A program made the position numbers and the translations under genes. From positions 4,080,509-4,144,508 of the forward strand of contig NC_052507.1 in the NCBI RefSeq assembly GCF_014356525.2: a stretch of 64,000 nucleotides of DNA, read 5' to 3'. This DNA comes from Nilaparvata lugens. Lineage: Eukaryota > Arthropoda > Insecta > Hemiptera > Delphacidae. Shown one piece after another: positions 1 through 9,919 of the stretch (positions within the stretch are counted from its first letter, which is position 1; each line of letters begins with the position of its first letter). The notes beneath the pieces are model-generated. The model did not search any database and had not been told where the DNA came from. It saw nothing but the letters and a program-made list of their open reading frames with translations.

Positions 1-20
1 AAAATTCGTTGTAATGTATT

Positions 21-425
21 CTATACTAGTAGGTCATTTGTGCCCCGCGAGGGTCTATTTGAAAACTTGATCTATCTTGAGGAATCTGAAATAGGCCTAT
101 AACCATCCTCGATAAATTGAGAATCTATATGAGAAATTTCAAGTTAATCAGTCCAGTAGTTGAGAAGCGTCATTCGTGAATTCCCTAACAAGAATATGCA
201 TAAGCAAATTCTTTCCTCCATTATAATACTAGTTGGTAACCTGTGCTTCACGAGGGTCTATTTGAAAACTTGACCTATCTTGAGGGATCTAAAATAGGCC
301 AATAACCATCCTTGTTAAATTGAGAATCTATATGAGAAATTTAAAGTTGATCAGTCCAGTAGTTCAGACGTGATGATGCGTCATTTGTGAATTCCCTATT
401 ATGTAAGTACATAAGCCAATTCTCT
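21..425 (+). repeat. Family 4 repeat, two tandem copies
   Basis: Two head-to-tail copies of about 200 bp, starting near 21 and 224. Each opens with a TACTAG-type motif and a short GTGC...GAGGGTCTA palindrome, then runs through TTCAAGTTAATCAGTCCAG and a GATGCGTCAT motif to an ATAAGCCAATTC tail. Other copies lie at 979-1290, 10320-10450 and 11217-11440. No coding capacity. Non-autonomous interspersed repeat of unknown class. Confidence 0.7.
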
Positions 426-975
426 CCTTCATTGACCGAGCAAAGTGAGGTCTAAGATTCAAGTCGACGGTTTGGCATTCCTCTTAATGTTTAAATGTTT
501 GAATGTTAAAATGTTTGAATCTTTGAATGTTTATATGTCGCGCATTTACGGCGAAACAAGGTTATAGATTTTCATGAAATTTGACAGGTATGTTCCTTTT
601 TTAATTGCGCGTCGAAGTATAATATACTTCGAAGTATTGAATTGGAGTTTTGGAAATTGGCGTTTGAAGGATGCTCCTTTTTCCTTTTGCAAAATCCTTG
701 AAATGCAAAAATTCCAAAAACATTGTATATTATGCATTGTATATTATGCATATTGCATTTCAAGGATTTTGCAAAAGGAAAAAGGTGCCTCCTTCAAACG
801 CCAATGCTAGAGTAAAGATCAGACTATAGAATTATCATCATAAATCAACTGACAAGTGATTACACAGATGTGTAGAGAAGCCAGTCTATTGCTGTATTTC
901 CATAAGGTCTATAGTTTCAATCAAGTACTTGTAGATGAAAATACAGCTTGAGCTCTACTGTTCACAGAACTACTA
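426..975 (-). repeat. Family 2 interspersed repeat
   Basis: One end reads ACCGAGCAAAGTGAGGTCT, the other CTGTTCACAGAACTACTAG. The same pair of ends bounds copies at 4850-5449, 5911-6664, 10803-11214, 41270-41675 and 53406-54245. The 659-802 part is an extra inverted duplication found only in this copy. The CTAG-type end with a GTTC/GAAC mini-hairpin recalls a Helitron 3' end, but the other end is not the expected TC, so the class is open. No real ORF. Confidence 0.7.
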
Positions 976-978
976 GTT

Positions 979-1290
979 ATAATACTAGCAGGTAACCCGT
1001 GCTCTGCAAGGGTCTAGAGACTTGACAAACTGAAAACTTGACCTATTGAAACCTCAAAGAATTTGAAATGGGGCTATAACCATCCTCGGTAGCTAGTGCT
1101 ATGCAAAGGTCTAAAAACCTGACAAACTGAAAACTAGAGGAATCGAAAATTGGCGTATATCCATCATCAGTGAATTGAGAATCTATATGAGAAATTTCAA
1201 GTTAATCAGTCCAGCAGTTCAGACGTGATGATGCGTCATTTGTGAATTTTCTATCACGTGTGTGCATAAGCCACCTTCCTTTATTACGTT
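979..1290 (+). repeat. Family 4 repeat, partly duplicated
   Basis: Third copy of the repeat seen at 21-425, with its 5' part (ACCCGTGCTCTGCAAGGGTCT) repeated in altered form at about 1090. It abuts the family 2 copy at 426-975 on one side and the Helitron-like element on the other. No ORF. Confidence 0.65.
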
Positions 1291-1291
1291 A

Positions 1292-2169
1292 CTAGCCGTC
1301 AGGCTCGCTTCGCTCGCCATATCCGTCTAGTTAGGGGGCTCCGCCCCCTGGACCCCCGACTGGATCGTCCAAGAATGAGATCAGCAGGCTCGCTTCGCTC
1401 GCCTGCATTTTTCATTTGGGCATTTTTGTCATAATTATGTTAGGACAATCCAGTCGGGGGTCCAGACTAAACGGCTGGCTAAACGGATATGGCGAGCGAA
1501 GCGAGCCTGACTGCTAATAATATAATATTCCCAGGATTGAAGTAGCAGTGAACAATTAATTTTTTCGCGATAAATGCATTTAAATCTTCAACTTGGTGCC
1601 AACCTAACAAAGTCAACTCAACTTAATGCCAATCTGACAAAATTATTAATTTAGTTGCCACTTTACAACTGTTTCGAAGAGGTATCTAGAGGTATCTAGA
1701 TTATAGTTCTATAGTAACATATAGAACTCCCGTGTTTCGGATGGACACGTTAAGCCGTCGGTCCCGGCCGCCTAAAAAGCAGTCGTTAGGTCATGTCAGA
1801 GGCCCTGAAATTGATCAGTTGCGACCTGAAAACTCTGACACCAGACCTGAGCCAGCCAGGTCACTCGATATTATTATTATTATAGTAACATATGATATGG
1901 AAATTTCAATTATAATTAAGAGATTGGGAGAAGAAGAATATACATGTTAAAAGACGAACTTTAAACCCTTGAAAACAACCCTCAGAGTTAAAATATTGCC
2001 AAAAGATTTCTTAGTGCGCCTCTAAAGGGCCAACTGAACATACCTACCAAATTTGAACGTTTTTGGTCCGGTTGATTTTTAGTTATGCGAGTGAGTGAGT
2101 GAGTGAGTCAGTCAGTCAGTCAGTCAGTCAATCAGTGAGTGAGTGCCATTTCGGTTCTATATATATAGA
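1292..2169 (-). mobile_element. Helitron-like element (non-autonomous), minus orientation
   Basis: Read on the minus strand it starts TCTATATATATAGAACCG at 2169 and ends with a GC-rich hairpin (GGCTCGCTTCGCTCGCC family) followed by GGCTAG at 1292, flanked by A and T as Helitrons are. An inverted copy of the 3' end at 1440-1512 makes a 225-bp foldback (1292-1517). The stretch 1518-2029 has no recognisable coding sequence. A (GAGT)n/(CAGT)n tract lies at 2090-2145. No Rep/helicase, so non-autonomous. The 5'-TC/CTAG-3' structure is established for Helitrons; the assignment is by structure only. Confidence 0.55.
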
Positions 2170-2239
2170 TAGAAGAAGAAGATAGATTTATAATACGTTC
2201 TAAAGCTCCAATTTTGTCGCAGTTTTCACATTCCGACTG

Positions 2240-2640
2240 TCTAATTATAGTTTAGTTTAGTTTATTATTTAATCATGTGACCTCCTGTGAGAGGGGTATA
2301 AGGATTTGTCAATTATTCACTGAAATTCAAGTTTCCTAATTTAATGGATTAACGAATCGTTAGAGTTGAAGGTGTCGGCAAAGTGATCGTAGAACTCAGA
2401 AATTGAATAAAAGCAATGCTTTACCAGCTCTCTCTTCAACTCCATTCTGAATCTCTTCGACTCCAGCCCCTTCATGTTATCCGGCAAGGCATTATAAAGA
2501 TTAATACCCAAACTCTTAACCCCCTTAGCATATAGTGAATATAGTGTGGTTCTATGTTGTTCATCTCTGAGATGGTGACGTCTCCGTGTGTCATAAGAAT
2601 CTATCAAAGACCCTCTAATCATATTATCCCGTTCTTTTCA
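2240..2640 (-). pseudogene. LINE 3' end (CR1/Jockey-type ORF2 C-terminus), 5'-truncated
   Basis: The minus-strand ORF from 2622 to 2341 (93 aa) has the pattern of a non-LTR retrotransposon ORF2 C-terminus: a YDTRRRHHLR-like segment, then HRTTLYSLYAKGVKS, LYNALPDNMK, and a final KRELVKHCFYSISEFYD. Below 2341 a short 3' UTR ends in a tandem AAACT tail (about 2245-2262), as expected of a LINE that primes on a short tandem repeat. Endonuclease and RT are absent, so this is a dead 5'-truncated insertion. Clade is uncertain. Confidence 0.6.
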
Positions 2641-2695
2641 ATGAGACAAATACATTCTAACATGAAAAGGCTTGAAAGTGGTAGTATTTCTAGCG

Positions 2696-3240
2696 TTTGA
2701 AATAGTTATTTGTGCAACTAGTGCGCAAAGTGACAGTTTGCTGCACCGAAAGAAACGTTTACCGGAATGGTTTGTTGAGTGCAGCAGAGGAACTTTGCGC
2801 ACGTATTTCACATTAAGTTTTTCCTACAGTTACCATTGAATATGAAAAGTGGGTAATTATGGGAAAATTGCCTGAAATGCATCAATGTTTTTCTGTGTAA
2901 TTTTATTATTGATAAAAACCTTAATCCTAAAATCCTAAAGTCCTCGTTGTCCTTGGTTATAATATATAATTAATAATTAGCGCGTTGTGCTTGGTTGCAC
3001 CTCTGCTCACTATAGCAGCCACAGCAGTCACTGTTACCAACTTCATTTTGATTTTGCTGCACTGTTGCTCCATATAACCTACTAAGTATTTTGCGTTGCC
3101 ATGTTGCAAATCTGGAGTGCAGAAAAATTTTTCCCGCACTAGAGCGGAAAAGTGATTCTTTGCGTTCTGTAATCAGTGCAGCAATGGCCACTTTTCAACG
3201 TAACTGTAGGAAAATATTATTTATACCAATGGAATCAAAA
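2696..3240 (+). repeat. Family 6 hairpin element, core-deleted copy
   Basis: Begins AATAGTTATTTGTGCAACTA and ends ...CTGTAGGAAAATATTATTT. The first 100 bp fold back on themselves. A 75-bp block at 2978-3052 is shared almost unchanged with the copies at 31547 and 37130 and, inverted, at 33426. Compared with the copies at 26195 and 36901, this copy lacks about 20 bases at the apex of the hairpin (near 2760), which removes the GA/GA core described under findings. Confidence 0.65.
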
Positions 3241-3352
3241 CTAAATAAATGCCATTCTTTGTTCAGAATGTAAAATGTCAAATTATGGAAATAGTATCCT
3301 GAATATTCGAGGTACGATATTGAACTATGCCAATAGTATTCCGGTCTCTAAC

Positions 3353-3845
3353 TAGTAGTTCTGTGAACAGTAGACCTCGCGCTCAGTGAGTTACATTGAC
3401 CTGTTGTTATGTTTTATAAAAAATTGATAAATAATTTATAAATTAAAAATGTCTAGAAAAAATCCTAAATGAACATAGAGCTTTCTGTCCTGTATCGTAC
3501 CGTGACGTGTCGTCCCGGAATGTTTATTGTTTATTGATTGTTTATCACAATTGACAATGTATTGCAAGGTCTTGCAAGACCCATTGCATACTAACACTAC
3601 ATGATAATGGAAACAAATGAACAATTAACATATTCAGAACAGAAAATGTGAGTGTAAGCGCTGGCTGCAACTGTCTACAATGCTGATGGAAAGATATAAT
3701 TTTGAAGATGTTCGATTGTTTTGAACGGGTAGTATTATAGTCCACTAGACAGCTGATTTATGATGAATAATTCTATAGTCTGATTTTTACGGTAATATTG
3801 GCGTATGAAGGAGGCTCCTTTTTTCTTTTATATTATCCTTGAAAT
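3353..3845 (+). repeat. Family 2 repeat, truncated copy
   Basis: Starts CTAGTAGTTCTGTGAACAG and follows the copy at 4850-5449 through ACGGGTAGTATTATAGTCCAC and the CAGCTGATTTATGATGAATA motif, then stops at the TTATATTATCCTTGAAATG stretch. Short ORFs here are also open in the 4850 copy but have no protein-like conservation. Confidence 0.65.
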
Positions 3846-4283
3846 GCTGATTACATCAGATATACCGGTATCAGCTTCCCTCTATAGAAGGCAGCGAAAA
3901 GGCGGGGAATGGGCAACGCTGCTCTCCTATCTTTCTCCACTGTCATTATAACGTTGACCTCACTATAGAGGTTCAATATTGAAGAGTTTTTCGAACAAAT
4001 GTTGAAATCTTCCAGCTTCTAGGAGACGTTTCCTCACTTCAAGAGGAACACTATAGTTTGTGTAAAATAAGTTGAGATTTGGCCCTCCATCCCAAGAAAT
4101 TACAAGGTTGCAAAATTTACACGATTTTGCAACCTGGTAATTTCTTGGGATGGAGGGCCAAGTCTCAACTTATTTTACACAAACTATAATAGCAGAGGAT
4201 ATAGAAGGCAGTGGAAGGCAGAGAATCGGCAACACTGCTCTCCGACCTCTCTTTACTTCCATCATGACGTGGACCTCACTATA
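3846..4283 (-). repeat. Family 1 end fragments flanking a MITE
   Basis: Two copies of the family 1 end (TCTATAGAAGGCA ... TTATAACGTTGACCTCACTATAG, and again ending near 4283) surround the palindromic MITE at 4052-4188. Family 1 is defined by its terminal inverted repeat GAGGTCCACGTTATAATGG. Confidence 0.55.
4052..4188. mobile_element. Near-perfect palindromic MITE, 137 bp
   Basis: The two arms (TATAGTTTGTGTAAAATAAG... and the matching ...CTTATTTTACACAAACTATA) are about 62 bp each and almost perfectly complementary, with a short AT-rich loop near 4117. The TA at each edge is compatible with a TA target duplication of Tc1/mariner-type MITEs; this is an inference, as no empty site is seen. Confidence 0.6.
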
Positions 4284-4465
4284 GTATTCAATCAATGACT
4301 ATCCAGAAATCCTTCACTCATCATATTATAGAACCAGTGCAGAATTATTTCATTCACTAGCTGCTCTAATAATTAGCGAGTAATCACACTAATGGGTCTG
4401 GCTCTCTCTTCAAAGTCAGGACAGGAGAGAAATGGCACCGTTAGTAATAATTATTTCAGGTGGTC
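4284..4465. other. Short unassigned stretch
   Basis: AT-rich single-copy-looking DNA between repeats. No ORF, RNA gene or repeat recognised. Confidence 0.4.
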
Positions 4466-5588
4466 TACAGTGAGGTCCACGTTATAATGGCAGTGTTTGA
4501 TTAGCAATGGTATTGCTATCCTTGTCTATCATTCAACAAAACGGATAGCGCTATCTCTTTCTCGCTCTGTTCTGTTGAAAGATCGTCTTCAACAATGTAG
4601 AATTTATGGTTAATTAACAAAATATTTGATCTTGATCATGAAAATTTATTATGGAATGATTGAAAAATATAATTTATTGCTCAATACAATACTAATAGTT
4701 CTTTGAACAGTAGACCTCGCGCTCAATGAGTTACATTGACCTTTAATAATGTAGAATTGATAGTTAATTAACAAAATATTTCATCTTAATTATGAAAATT
4801 CATCATGGAATGATTGAAAAATATAATAGTTCATTGCTCAATAAAATACTAGTAGTTCTGTAAACAGTAGACCTCGCGCTCAGTGAGTTACATTGACCTG
4901 TTGTTATGCTTTCTCAAAAATTAATAGATAATTTATCAATTAAAAATGTCTAGAAAAAATCCTAAATAGACATAGAGCTTTCTGTCCTATATCGTACCGT
5001 GACGTGTCGTCCCGGAATGTGAGTGTGAGCGCTGTTATCAGGTCTGGCTGCAACTGTCTACAACGTTGATGGAAAGATACAATTTTCAAGATGTTCGATG
5101 TTTTTGAACGGGTAGTATTATAGTCCACTAGACAGCTGATTAATGATGAATAAATTCTATAGTCTGATTTTCACGGTAATATTGGCGTATGAAGGAGGCT
5201 CCTTTTTCCTTTTATATTATCCTTAAAATGCAAAATTTCCAAAAACCTTGTATATACGTCGACGTGCAATTTAAAAAGGAACATATCTGTCAAATTTCAT
5301 GAAAATCTATTACCGCGTTTCGCCGTAAATGCGCAACATAAAAACATATAAACATTTGAACATTTCAACATTCAAACATTTAAACATTAAGAGAAATGCC
5401 AAACCGTTGACTAGAATCTTAGACCTCACTTCGCTCGATCAATAATCGATTATTTTAAACGAGAATGAACAGTCAATATTACATGAATAAACAAGTATTA
5501 GCTACCGTCTAAAAAAGGCATTGACAATTCAGAGGATCGGCAACGTTGTTCTCCTATCTTTCTCCACTGCCATTATAACGTGGACCTC
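4466..5588 (+). mobile_element. Family 1 TIR element carrying nested family 2 copies
   Basis: Left end GAGGTCCACGTTATAATGGC at 4468 and right end GCCATTATAACGTGGACCTC at 5585 form the terminal inverted repeat. The interior matches the uninterrupted element at 32648-33082 (ATAGCGCTATCTCTTTCTCGC, ACAAAATATTTGATCTT). A short family 2 piece (about 4688-4745) and a full family 2 copy (4850-5449) are inserted. No transposase: a MITE-like non-autonomous DNA element. Confidence 0.6.
4850..5449 (+). repeat. Family 2 repeat, full copy
   Basis: The most complete copy of family 2: starts TACTAGTAGTTCTGTAAACAG, ends CTTAGACCTCACTTCGCTCG. It interrupts the family 1 element, so it is the younger insertion. 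No coding capacity. Confidence 0.65.
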
Positions 5589-5724
5589 ACTAAACCATTT
5601 GTCAGTGGCAATCATCATCTCCACAGAGAGCAACAATTCACTTGAAACTGTCAGCGGTCCTCATCTAACAACATCAACACTTCCCACTTGAACAATGGTG
5701 ACAGTATGAAGTGAATCTACATAC
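5589..5724. other. Spacer between two family 1 elements
   Basis: Short stretch between the right end of one family 1 element and the next in inverted orientation. Nothing recognisable. Confidence 0.4.
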
Positions 5725-5910
5725 ATTGAGGTCCACGTTATAATGGCAGTGGATAAAGATATGAGAACAACGTTGCCGATCCTCTGTCTTGTCAATGCCT
5801 TCTATGGACAATAGCTGATATACAGGTTTATTGATGTAATATTAACGGTTCATTCTCGTTTAAAATAATCAATAATAATTAAGCAAGAAATTATATTTTT
5901 CAATAATTTC

Positions 5911-6664
5911 ACTGACCGAGCGTAGTGAGATTGCTTTGCTTTTGTCTGTCTGTATGTAACGCAATTACGGCCAAACGCGTCGATGGAATCTGATGAGATT
6001 TGGCAGGAATGATCCTTTTTCAACTGCGCGTCGTTGTACATACTCAAAGTTTTTTGAAATTTTGCATTTCAAGGATAATAATATGAAAAGAAAAGGAATT
6101 CCTCTATACTCTGATATCACTATATATATAATCAACTTTGAAGATAGGATTAATCAGAGAATAGAATTATTCATAATCAATCAACTGACAAGTGGATTAT
6201 TCATTGCATGCATTACACAGATGTCTGGTTGTTTCTATTCCTATAAGGTGGGGTTTCAATATTTTTTATGATGCGAGCCCATCAGTATCAATATTCTCAA
6301 ATTTGAAAAATCAATGGGTGATTAAAAATAAAGAAGAAAATGAACTAAATGATGCTGAAGAATTTTGTAATATTCTTGATTAGAAAAAAAAATTTTTTTT
6401 AAATACTTGAGAAGTATTTTTATTAGATGGAAAGATTATCACGGAATTGGATAATTTATCATATGGGATACAAATTCAATTGTGAACTGAGTTTATTTAT
6501 TTAAGTGAGTTTTTGATCTTGGAGAAAACAAATAACAGTTTCAAGAGTAAATCATGATTCGACTGTGAATATTGTGATTCAACTGAATCAACTAGAACTG
6601 GTGACATCGAATACTTGTGGATGAGAAAACTTCATGAGGTCTTGTGTTCACAGAACTACTAGTA
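5911..6664 (-). repeat. Family 2 repeat, long divergent copy
   Basis: Ends ACTGACCGAGCGTAGTGAG and GTTCACAGAACTACTAG match family 2. The middle differs from other copies and includes an AT-rich, purine-rich insert near 6300-6480. Short ORFs at 5993-6383 are not supported as genes. Confidence 0.6.
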
Positions 6665-6700
6665 ATGTATTTTCATAACTTAGATGGAATATCTTGTTAA

Positions 6701-7314
6701 TCTATATATATATATAAAAGCGAAATGGCACTCACTAACTAACTGACTGACTCACTCACTCACTCACTCACTTACTAGCAGAACTAAAAATCTACCGGAC
6801 CAAAAACGTTCAAATATGTTCAGTTGGCCCTTTAGAGGCGCAATAAGAACGGATTTGGAAAAATTTCCAAAGATACGCCCAAAATCTGCGTTTTTTAGCG
6901 TTTTCTCAGCTTTATCGAGAACAAATGAACAGAAAATGTTCAAATTTACTACAGAAGCTCAGCTGTGGTGCAATAATGTTGTGTTAGAAGGAATTTGAAA
7001 TAAAGCCAAAGATACGCCCAAAATTAGCGTTTTCTTAGCTTTTCTGCGTTTCCTCACCTTTTTCAATAATTGATGTAAATATATTAAAAAAAATTCAGTG
7101 CAGGTGGAAGAATTTTGTTTGCCAAAGATACGTCGATATAGTAACAGGGGTTTTTCGAGATCAAATTGACATAATACGTTCAAATTCGGTACAGAGGTTC
7201 CGGTGAGGTCTACATGCAGACGAGCGAAGCGAGCCCGCTGATCTTATTTTTGGACGATCCAGTCGGGGGTCCAGGCTAGACGAATATGGCGAACGAAGCG
7301 AGCCTGACGGCTAG
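6701..7314 (+). mobile_element. Helitron-like element, complete, non-autonomous
   Basis: Starts TCTATATATATATATAAAAG, ends with a GC-rich hairpin and CCTGACGGCTAG; flanked by A on the left and T on the right, the expected Helitron AT target. 614 bp, no Rep/helicase. It carries one and a half units of the motif that is a tandem array in the copy at 7886-9001 (GGGCGTATCTTTG... / TTCTGTTCATTTG...). Confidence 0.65.
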
Positions 7315-7460
7315 TCATTATTAATTCTACATTCTTAAAAGACGATCTGGCAAAAAACAAAGCGAGAAAGAGATAGCGCTATTCGCTCTGTTGAATGATA
7401 GACAAGGATAGCAATACCATTGCAAATCAAACACTACCATTATAACGTGGACCTCACTAT

Positions 7461-7753
7461 AGCTGTATGTATCTTCTCACTTGATGACGATAACGATGAT
7501 AACTATTATGATGATGATGATGTGTGCCAATGAATTAGTTACTTAGAAGCTTTGCAACTGTGATTAAAATCCCTTTGACCTGACCTGTCTGTCTGTATGG
7601 ATGATGGTTATATTATTGCCCTGTGTTATGCGGCGGGATATGTTGTTTCAAAGGGATTGTTGGTCAGTCAGTGTTCGTGTTGCTGACTAATAAGCTGCTC
7701 AAATTTTCATCGTTTGTTTCCACTAGATAAAGACGAACGCACACTAAGAATAG
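7461..7753. other. Unassigned sequence
   Basis: About 290 bp with a (GAT)n-like stretch (7487-7520) and a CTGACCTGTCTGTCTG segment. No ORF with protein character, no splice-bounded exon seen. Confidence 0.4.
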
Positions 7754-7885
7754 TATATAGTGAGGTCCACGTTATAATAGAAGTGTTTGAATAGCAATGG
7801 TATTGCTATCCTTGTCTATCATTCAACAAAGCAGATAGTGATATCTCTTTCTCGCTCTGATCTGTTACCAGATCGTATTTAACAA

Positions 7886-9001
7886 CTAGCCGTCAGGCCG
7901 TCATTATTCGCTCGCCATATCCGTCTAGCCAGGGGGCTCCACCCCATGGACCCCCGACTGGATCGTCCAAAAAAGAGATCAGCAGGCTCGCTTCGCTTGC
8001 CTGCATTTTTCGTTTGAGCATGCTTCATTCCATCAAAAAGCAAAGTACTGAGAAAACGCAGAATAGCTGAGGAAAAAGTTGGAATAACGCTGATTTTTGG
8101 CGTATCTTTCATGAAATATCAAAGTCACCCCATCACAAAATTTTCAGACCCTAGCTAAACCTCTGTACCAAGTTTGAACATTTTCTGTCTATTGATGAAA
8201 GAATACTTGATGGAAGAACTGAGAAAACGCAAAAAACCGATAATTTTCGGCGTATCTTTGGCGTTATTCCAAATTTCCTCTAACACAACATTATTACACC
8301 CCACTAAATTTGAACGATTTCTGTTCATTTGTTCTCGACAAATCTGAGAAAAAGCCAAAAAAAAAAAAACGCTGGAAAAACCCAGATTTTGGGCGTATCT
8401 TTGACGTTATTGCGAATTCCTTCTAACACAACATTATTACACCCCAGCTGAGCTTCTTTATCAAATTTGAACGATTTCTGTTCATTTGTTCTCAATAAAT
8501 CAGAGAAAGCAAAAAAAAAAAACCGCTGGAAAAACGCAGATTTTGGGCGTATTTTTGACGTTATTGCAAATTCCTTCTAACACAACATTATTACACCTTA
8601 GCTGAGCTTCTGTACTTAATTTGAAAATTTTCTGTTCATTTGTTCTCAATAAAGCTGAGAAAACGCTAAAAACGCTGGAAAAACGCAGATTTTGGGCGTA
8701 TCTTTGACGTTATTGCAAATTCCTTCTAACGCAACATTATAACACCCTAGCTGAGCTTCTGTACCTAATTTGAACATTTTCTGTTCATTTGTTCTCAATA
8801 AAGCTGAGAAAACGCTGGAAAAACGCAGATTATGGGCGTATATTAAAAATTTTCTCCAAATCCGTTCTTAGTGCGCCTCTAAAGGGCCAAATGAACATAC
8901 CTACAAAATTTGAACGTTTTTGGTCCAGTAGATTTCTAGTTCTGCGAGTGAGTGAGTCAGTGAGTGAATGCCATTTCGCTTTTATATAATAATTATATAG
9001 A
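7886..9001 (-). mobile_element. Helitron-like element with internal tandem array
   Basis: On the minus strand it begins TCTATATAATTATTATATAA at 9001 and ends GGCTAG at 7886. Flanks A and C/T agree with the empty site in the sister family 1 element. The middle is a tandem array (separate entry). No helicase: non-autonomous. Confidence 0.6.
8090..8850. repeat. Tandem array, about five units of ~148 bp
   Basis: The motif GGCGTATCTTTGACGTTATT recurs at about 8098, 8249, 8391, 8546, 8695 and 8835 (spacing 140-155 bp). Each unit also carries TTCTAACACAACATTATTAC, a GAGCTTCTGTAC stretch and TTTTCTGTTCATTTGTTCTC. Units differ by point changes and poly-A length. The array sits inside the Helitron-like element. 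Confidence 0.75.
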
Positions 9002-9237
9002 CGTAGAATTAAAAACTAATAAACAAAATATTTCTTTTCAACTATGAAAATTAATGATTGATAAATATAATTTCTTCTTAGTAAAATATGATATGATTAT
9101 TTTAAAATAGAATGGACAGTTAATGTTACATCAATAGACCTGTATCAGAAACCGTCTATAGAAGGCATTGACAAGACTGAGGATCGACAACGTTGTTCTA
9201 CTACCTTCCTCCACTGCCATTATAACGTGAACCTCAC

Positions 9238-9429
9238 TATAGAAGCTCTTGGAAAAGAGCTACGATACATAGAAAGTGTGTGGCAGCTCTCACACTAGCG
9301 CGATTCAAATCGTACGACTTCAGTCGCTGATACCAGGATTTCAGTCCTTTTGTCCTTTTCCACTAATTATTATTTAATAGGCTTTTTTACGCAATTAGGT
9401 TTTATAATCAGTTACCGTTACATATAAGA
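9238..9429. other. Unassigned sequence
   Basis: Short non-repetitive stretch between the family 1 right end and the LINE tail; contains a GCAGCTCTCACACTAGCGCG segment. No feature supported. Confidence 0.4.
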
Positions 9430-9663
9430 GGCTTACTAGTGAGTGAATATAAACTTAAAATTAAGGATTTTCTTATAAGAAACTGTTTTTATACCAATGA
9501 TGAATATTTTGCCTTCAATATGAAGAAATTTTAAGACGTTGATGTGATGATTTCTTGTTGATTTTATGTAGTATGATTTATGTAATTTTCTCAAGACGTG
9601 GCCTATACAAATTATTGTAATTTGTCTTTGGCAATAAATGGATTTCGATTTGATTTGATTTGA
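9430..9663 (+). pseudogene. LINE 3' end with GATTT tail
   Basis: The frame ending at the TAA of 9532-9534 reads LKIKDFLIRNCFYTNDEYF just before the stop, the typical last segment of a CR1/Jockey-type ORF2. A 3' UTR follows with GGCAATAAATGG and a short (GATTT)n tail ending at 9663. Only the last 30 or so codons are present. The tail lies about 30 bp from the splice donor of the KChIP exon, on the opposite strand. Confidence 0.6.
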
Positions 9664-9697
9664 CTTTACACTTTCAAGGTGAGAATGTTTGGCTCAC

Positions 9698-9822
9698 CTG
9701 TTTGAAGCCCCTGTAGATTAGCTGGATCTCTTTCCTGGTGAATTTGGTGGTTTTTGTGAGTTTGGTCAACTCTTCTGGTCGATATCGAGCCACGTGGATG
9801 TTGAATTGATCCAACTCCTCCT
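9698..9822 (-). CDS. Coding exon of a Kv channel-interacting protein (KChIP-like calcium sensor)
   Basis: A 125-nt exon not visible as a long ORF. On the minus strand it is preceded by an acceptor (CTATTTTCAG) and followed by a donor (CAG|GTGAGC). It enters with two bases of a split codon and reads 41 codons without a stop, including HVARYRPEELTKL and FTRKEIQLIYRGFKQ. The pattern R-P-E-x-L...T-x-F-T-x-x-E-(I/L)-Q-x-(I/L)-Y-R-G-F-K is the segment before EF-hand 1 in KChIPs, the EF-hand subunits of Kv4 potassium channels at the neuronal membrane; frequenin and neurocalcin differ here (GFxxDCPSG context). From memory, vertebrate KCNIP genes also have a 125-bp exon at this point, which would be an old intron position. 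The following exons should lie at lower coordinates, outside the window. Partial gene; the exon itself looks intact. Confidence 0.85.
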
Positions 9823-9915
9823 CTGAAAATAGAAGTTAATCAATGATTAAATAATCTAATGAATTAATTGTATTTATCAATAACGTATCCTCCAAAATTT
9901 TTCGGCCTATAAAGG
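9823..9915. other. Intron sequence next to KChIP exon
   Basis: AT-rich stretch immediately upstream (minus strand) of the splice acceptor, containing the polypyrimidine run. No other feature. Confidence 0.5.
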
Positions 9916-9919
9916 TAGG

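Larger units (their letters stand above)
5725..7460 (-). mobile_element. Family 1 TIR element, interrupted by two other elements
   Basis: GAGGTCCACGTTATAATGGC at 5728 and ATTATAACGTGGACCTCACT ending near 7459 are the two ends. The interior is split by a family 2 copy (5911-6664) and a Helitron-like element (6701-7314). After the latter the interior resumes with ATTCTACATTCTTAAAAGAC. The order gives relative ages: family 1 first, then the insertions. Confidence 0.6.
7754..9237 (+). mobile_element. Family 1 TIR element split by a Helitron-like element
   Basis: TAGTGAGGTCCACGTTATAA at 7754 and TTATAACGTGAACCTCACTA ending about 9238 are the ends. The interior ...GATCGTATTTAACAA breaks at 7885 and resumes after 9001 with CGTAGAATTAAAAACTAATA. 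The uninterrupted sister at 4580-4600 (TTCAACAATGTAGAATTTAT) supplies the empty site. Confidence 0.65.

Noticed and set aside
426..975. Family 2 as a proven Helitron
   Set aside because: The CTAG-type end and mini-hairpin fit, but the opposite end is TTGACC rather than TC, and no empty site was found to fix the boundaries.
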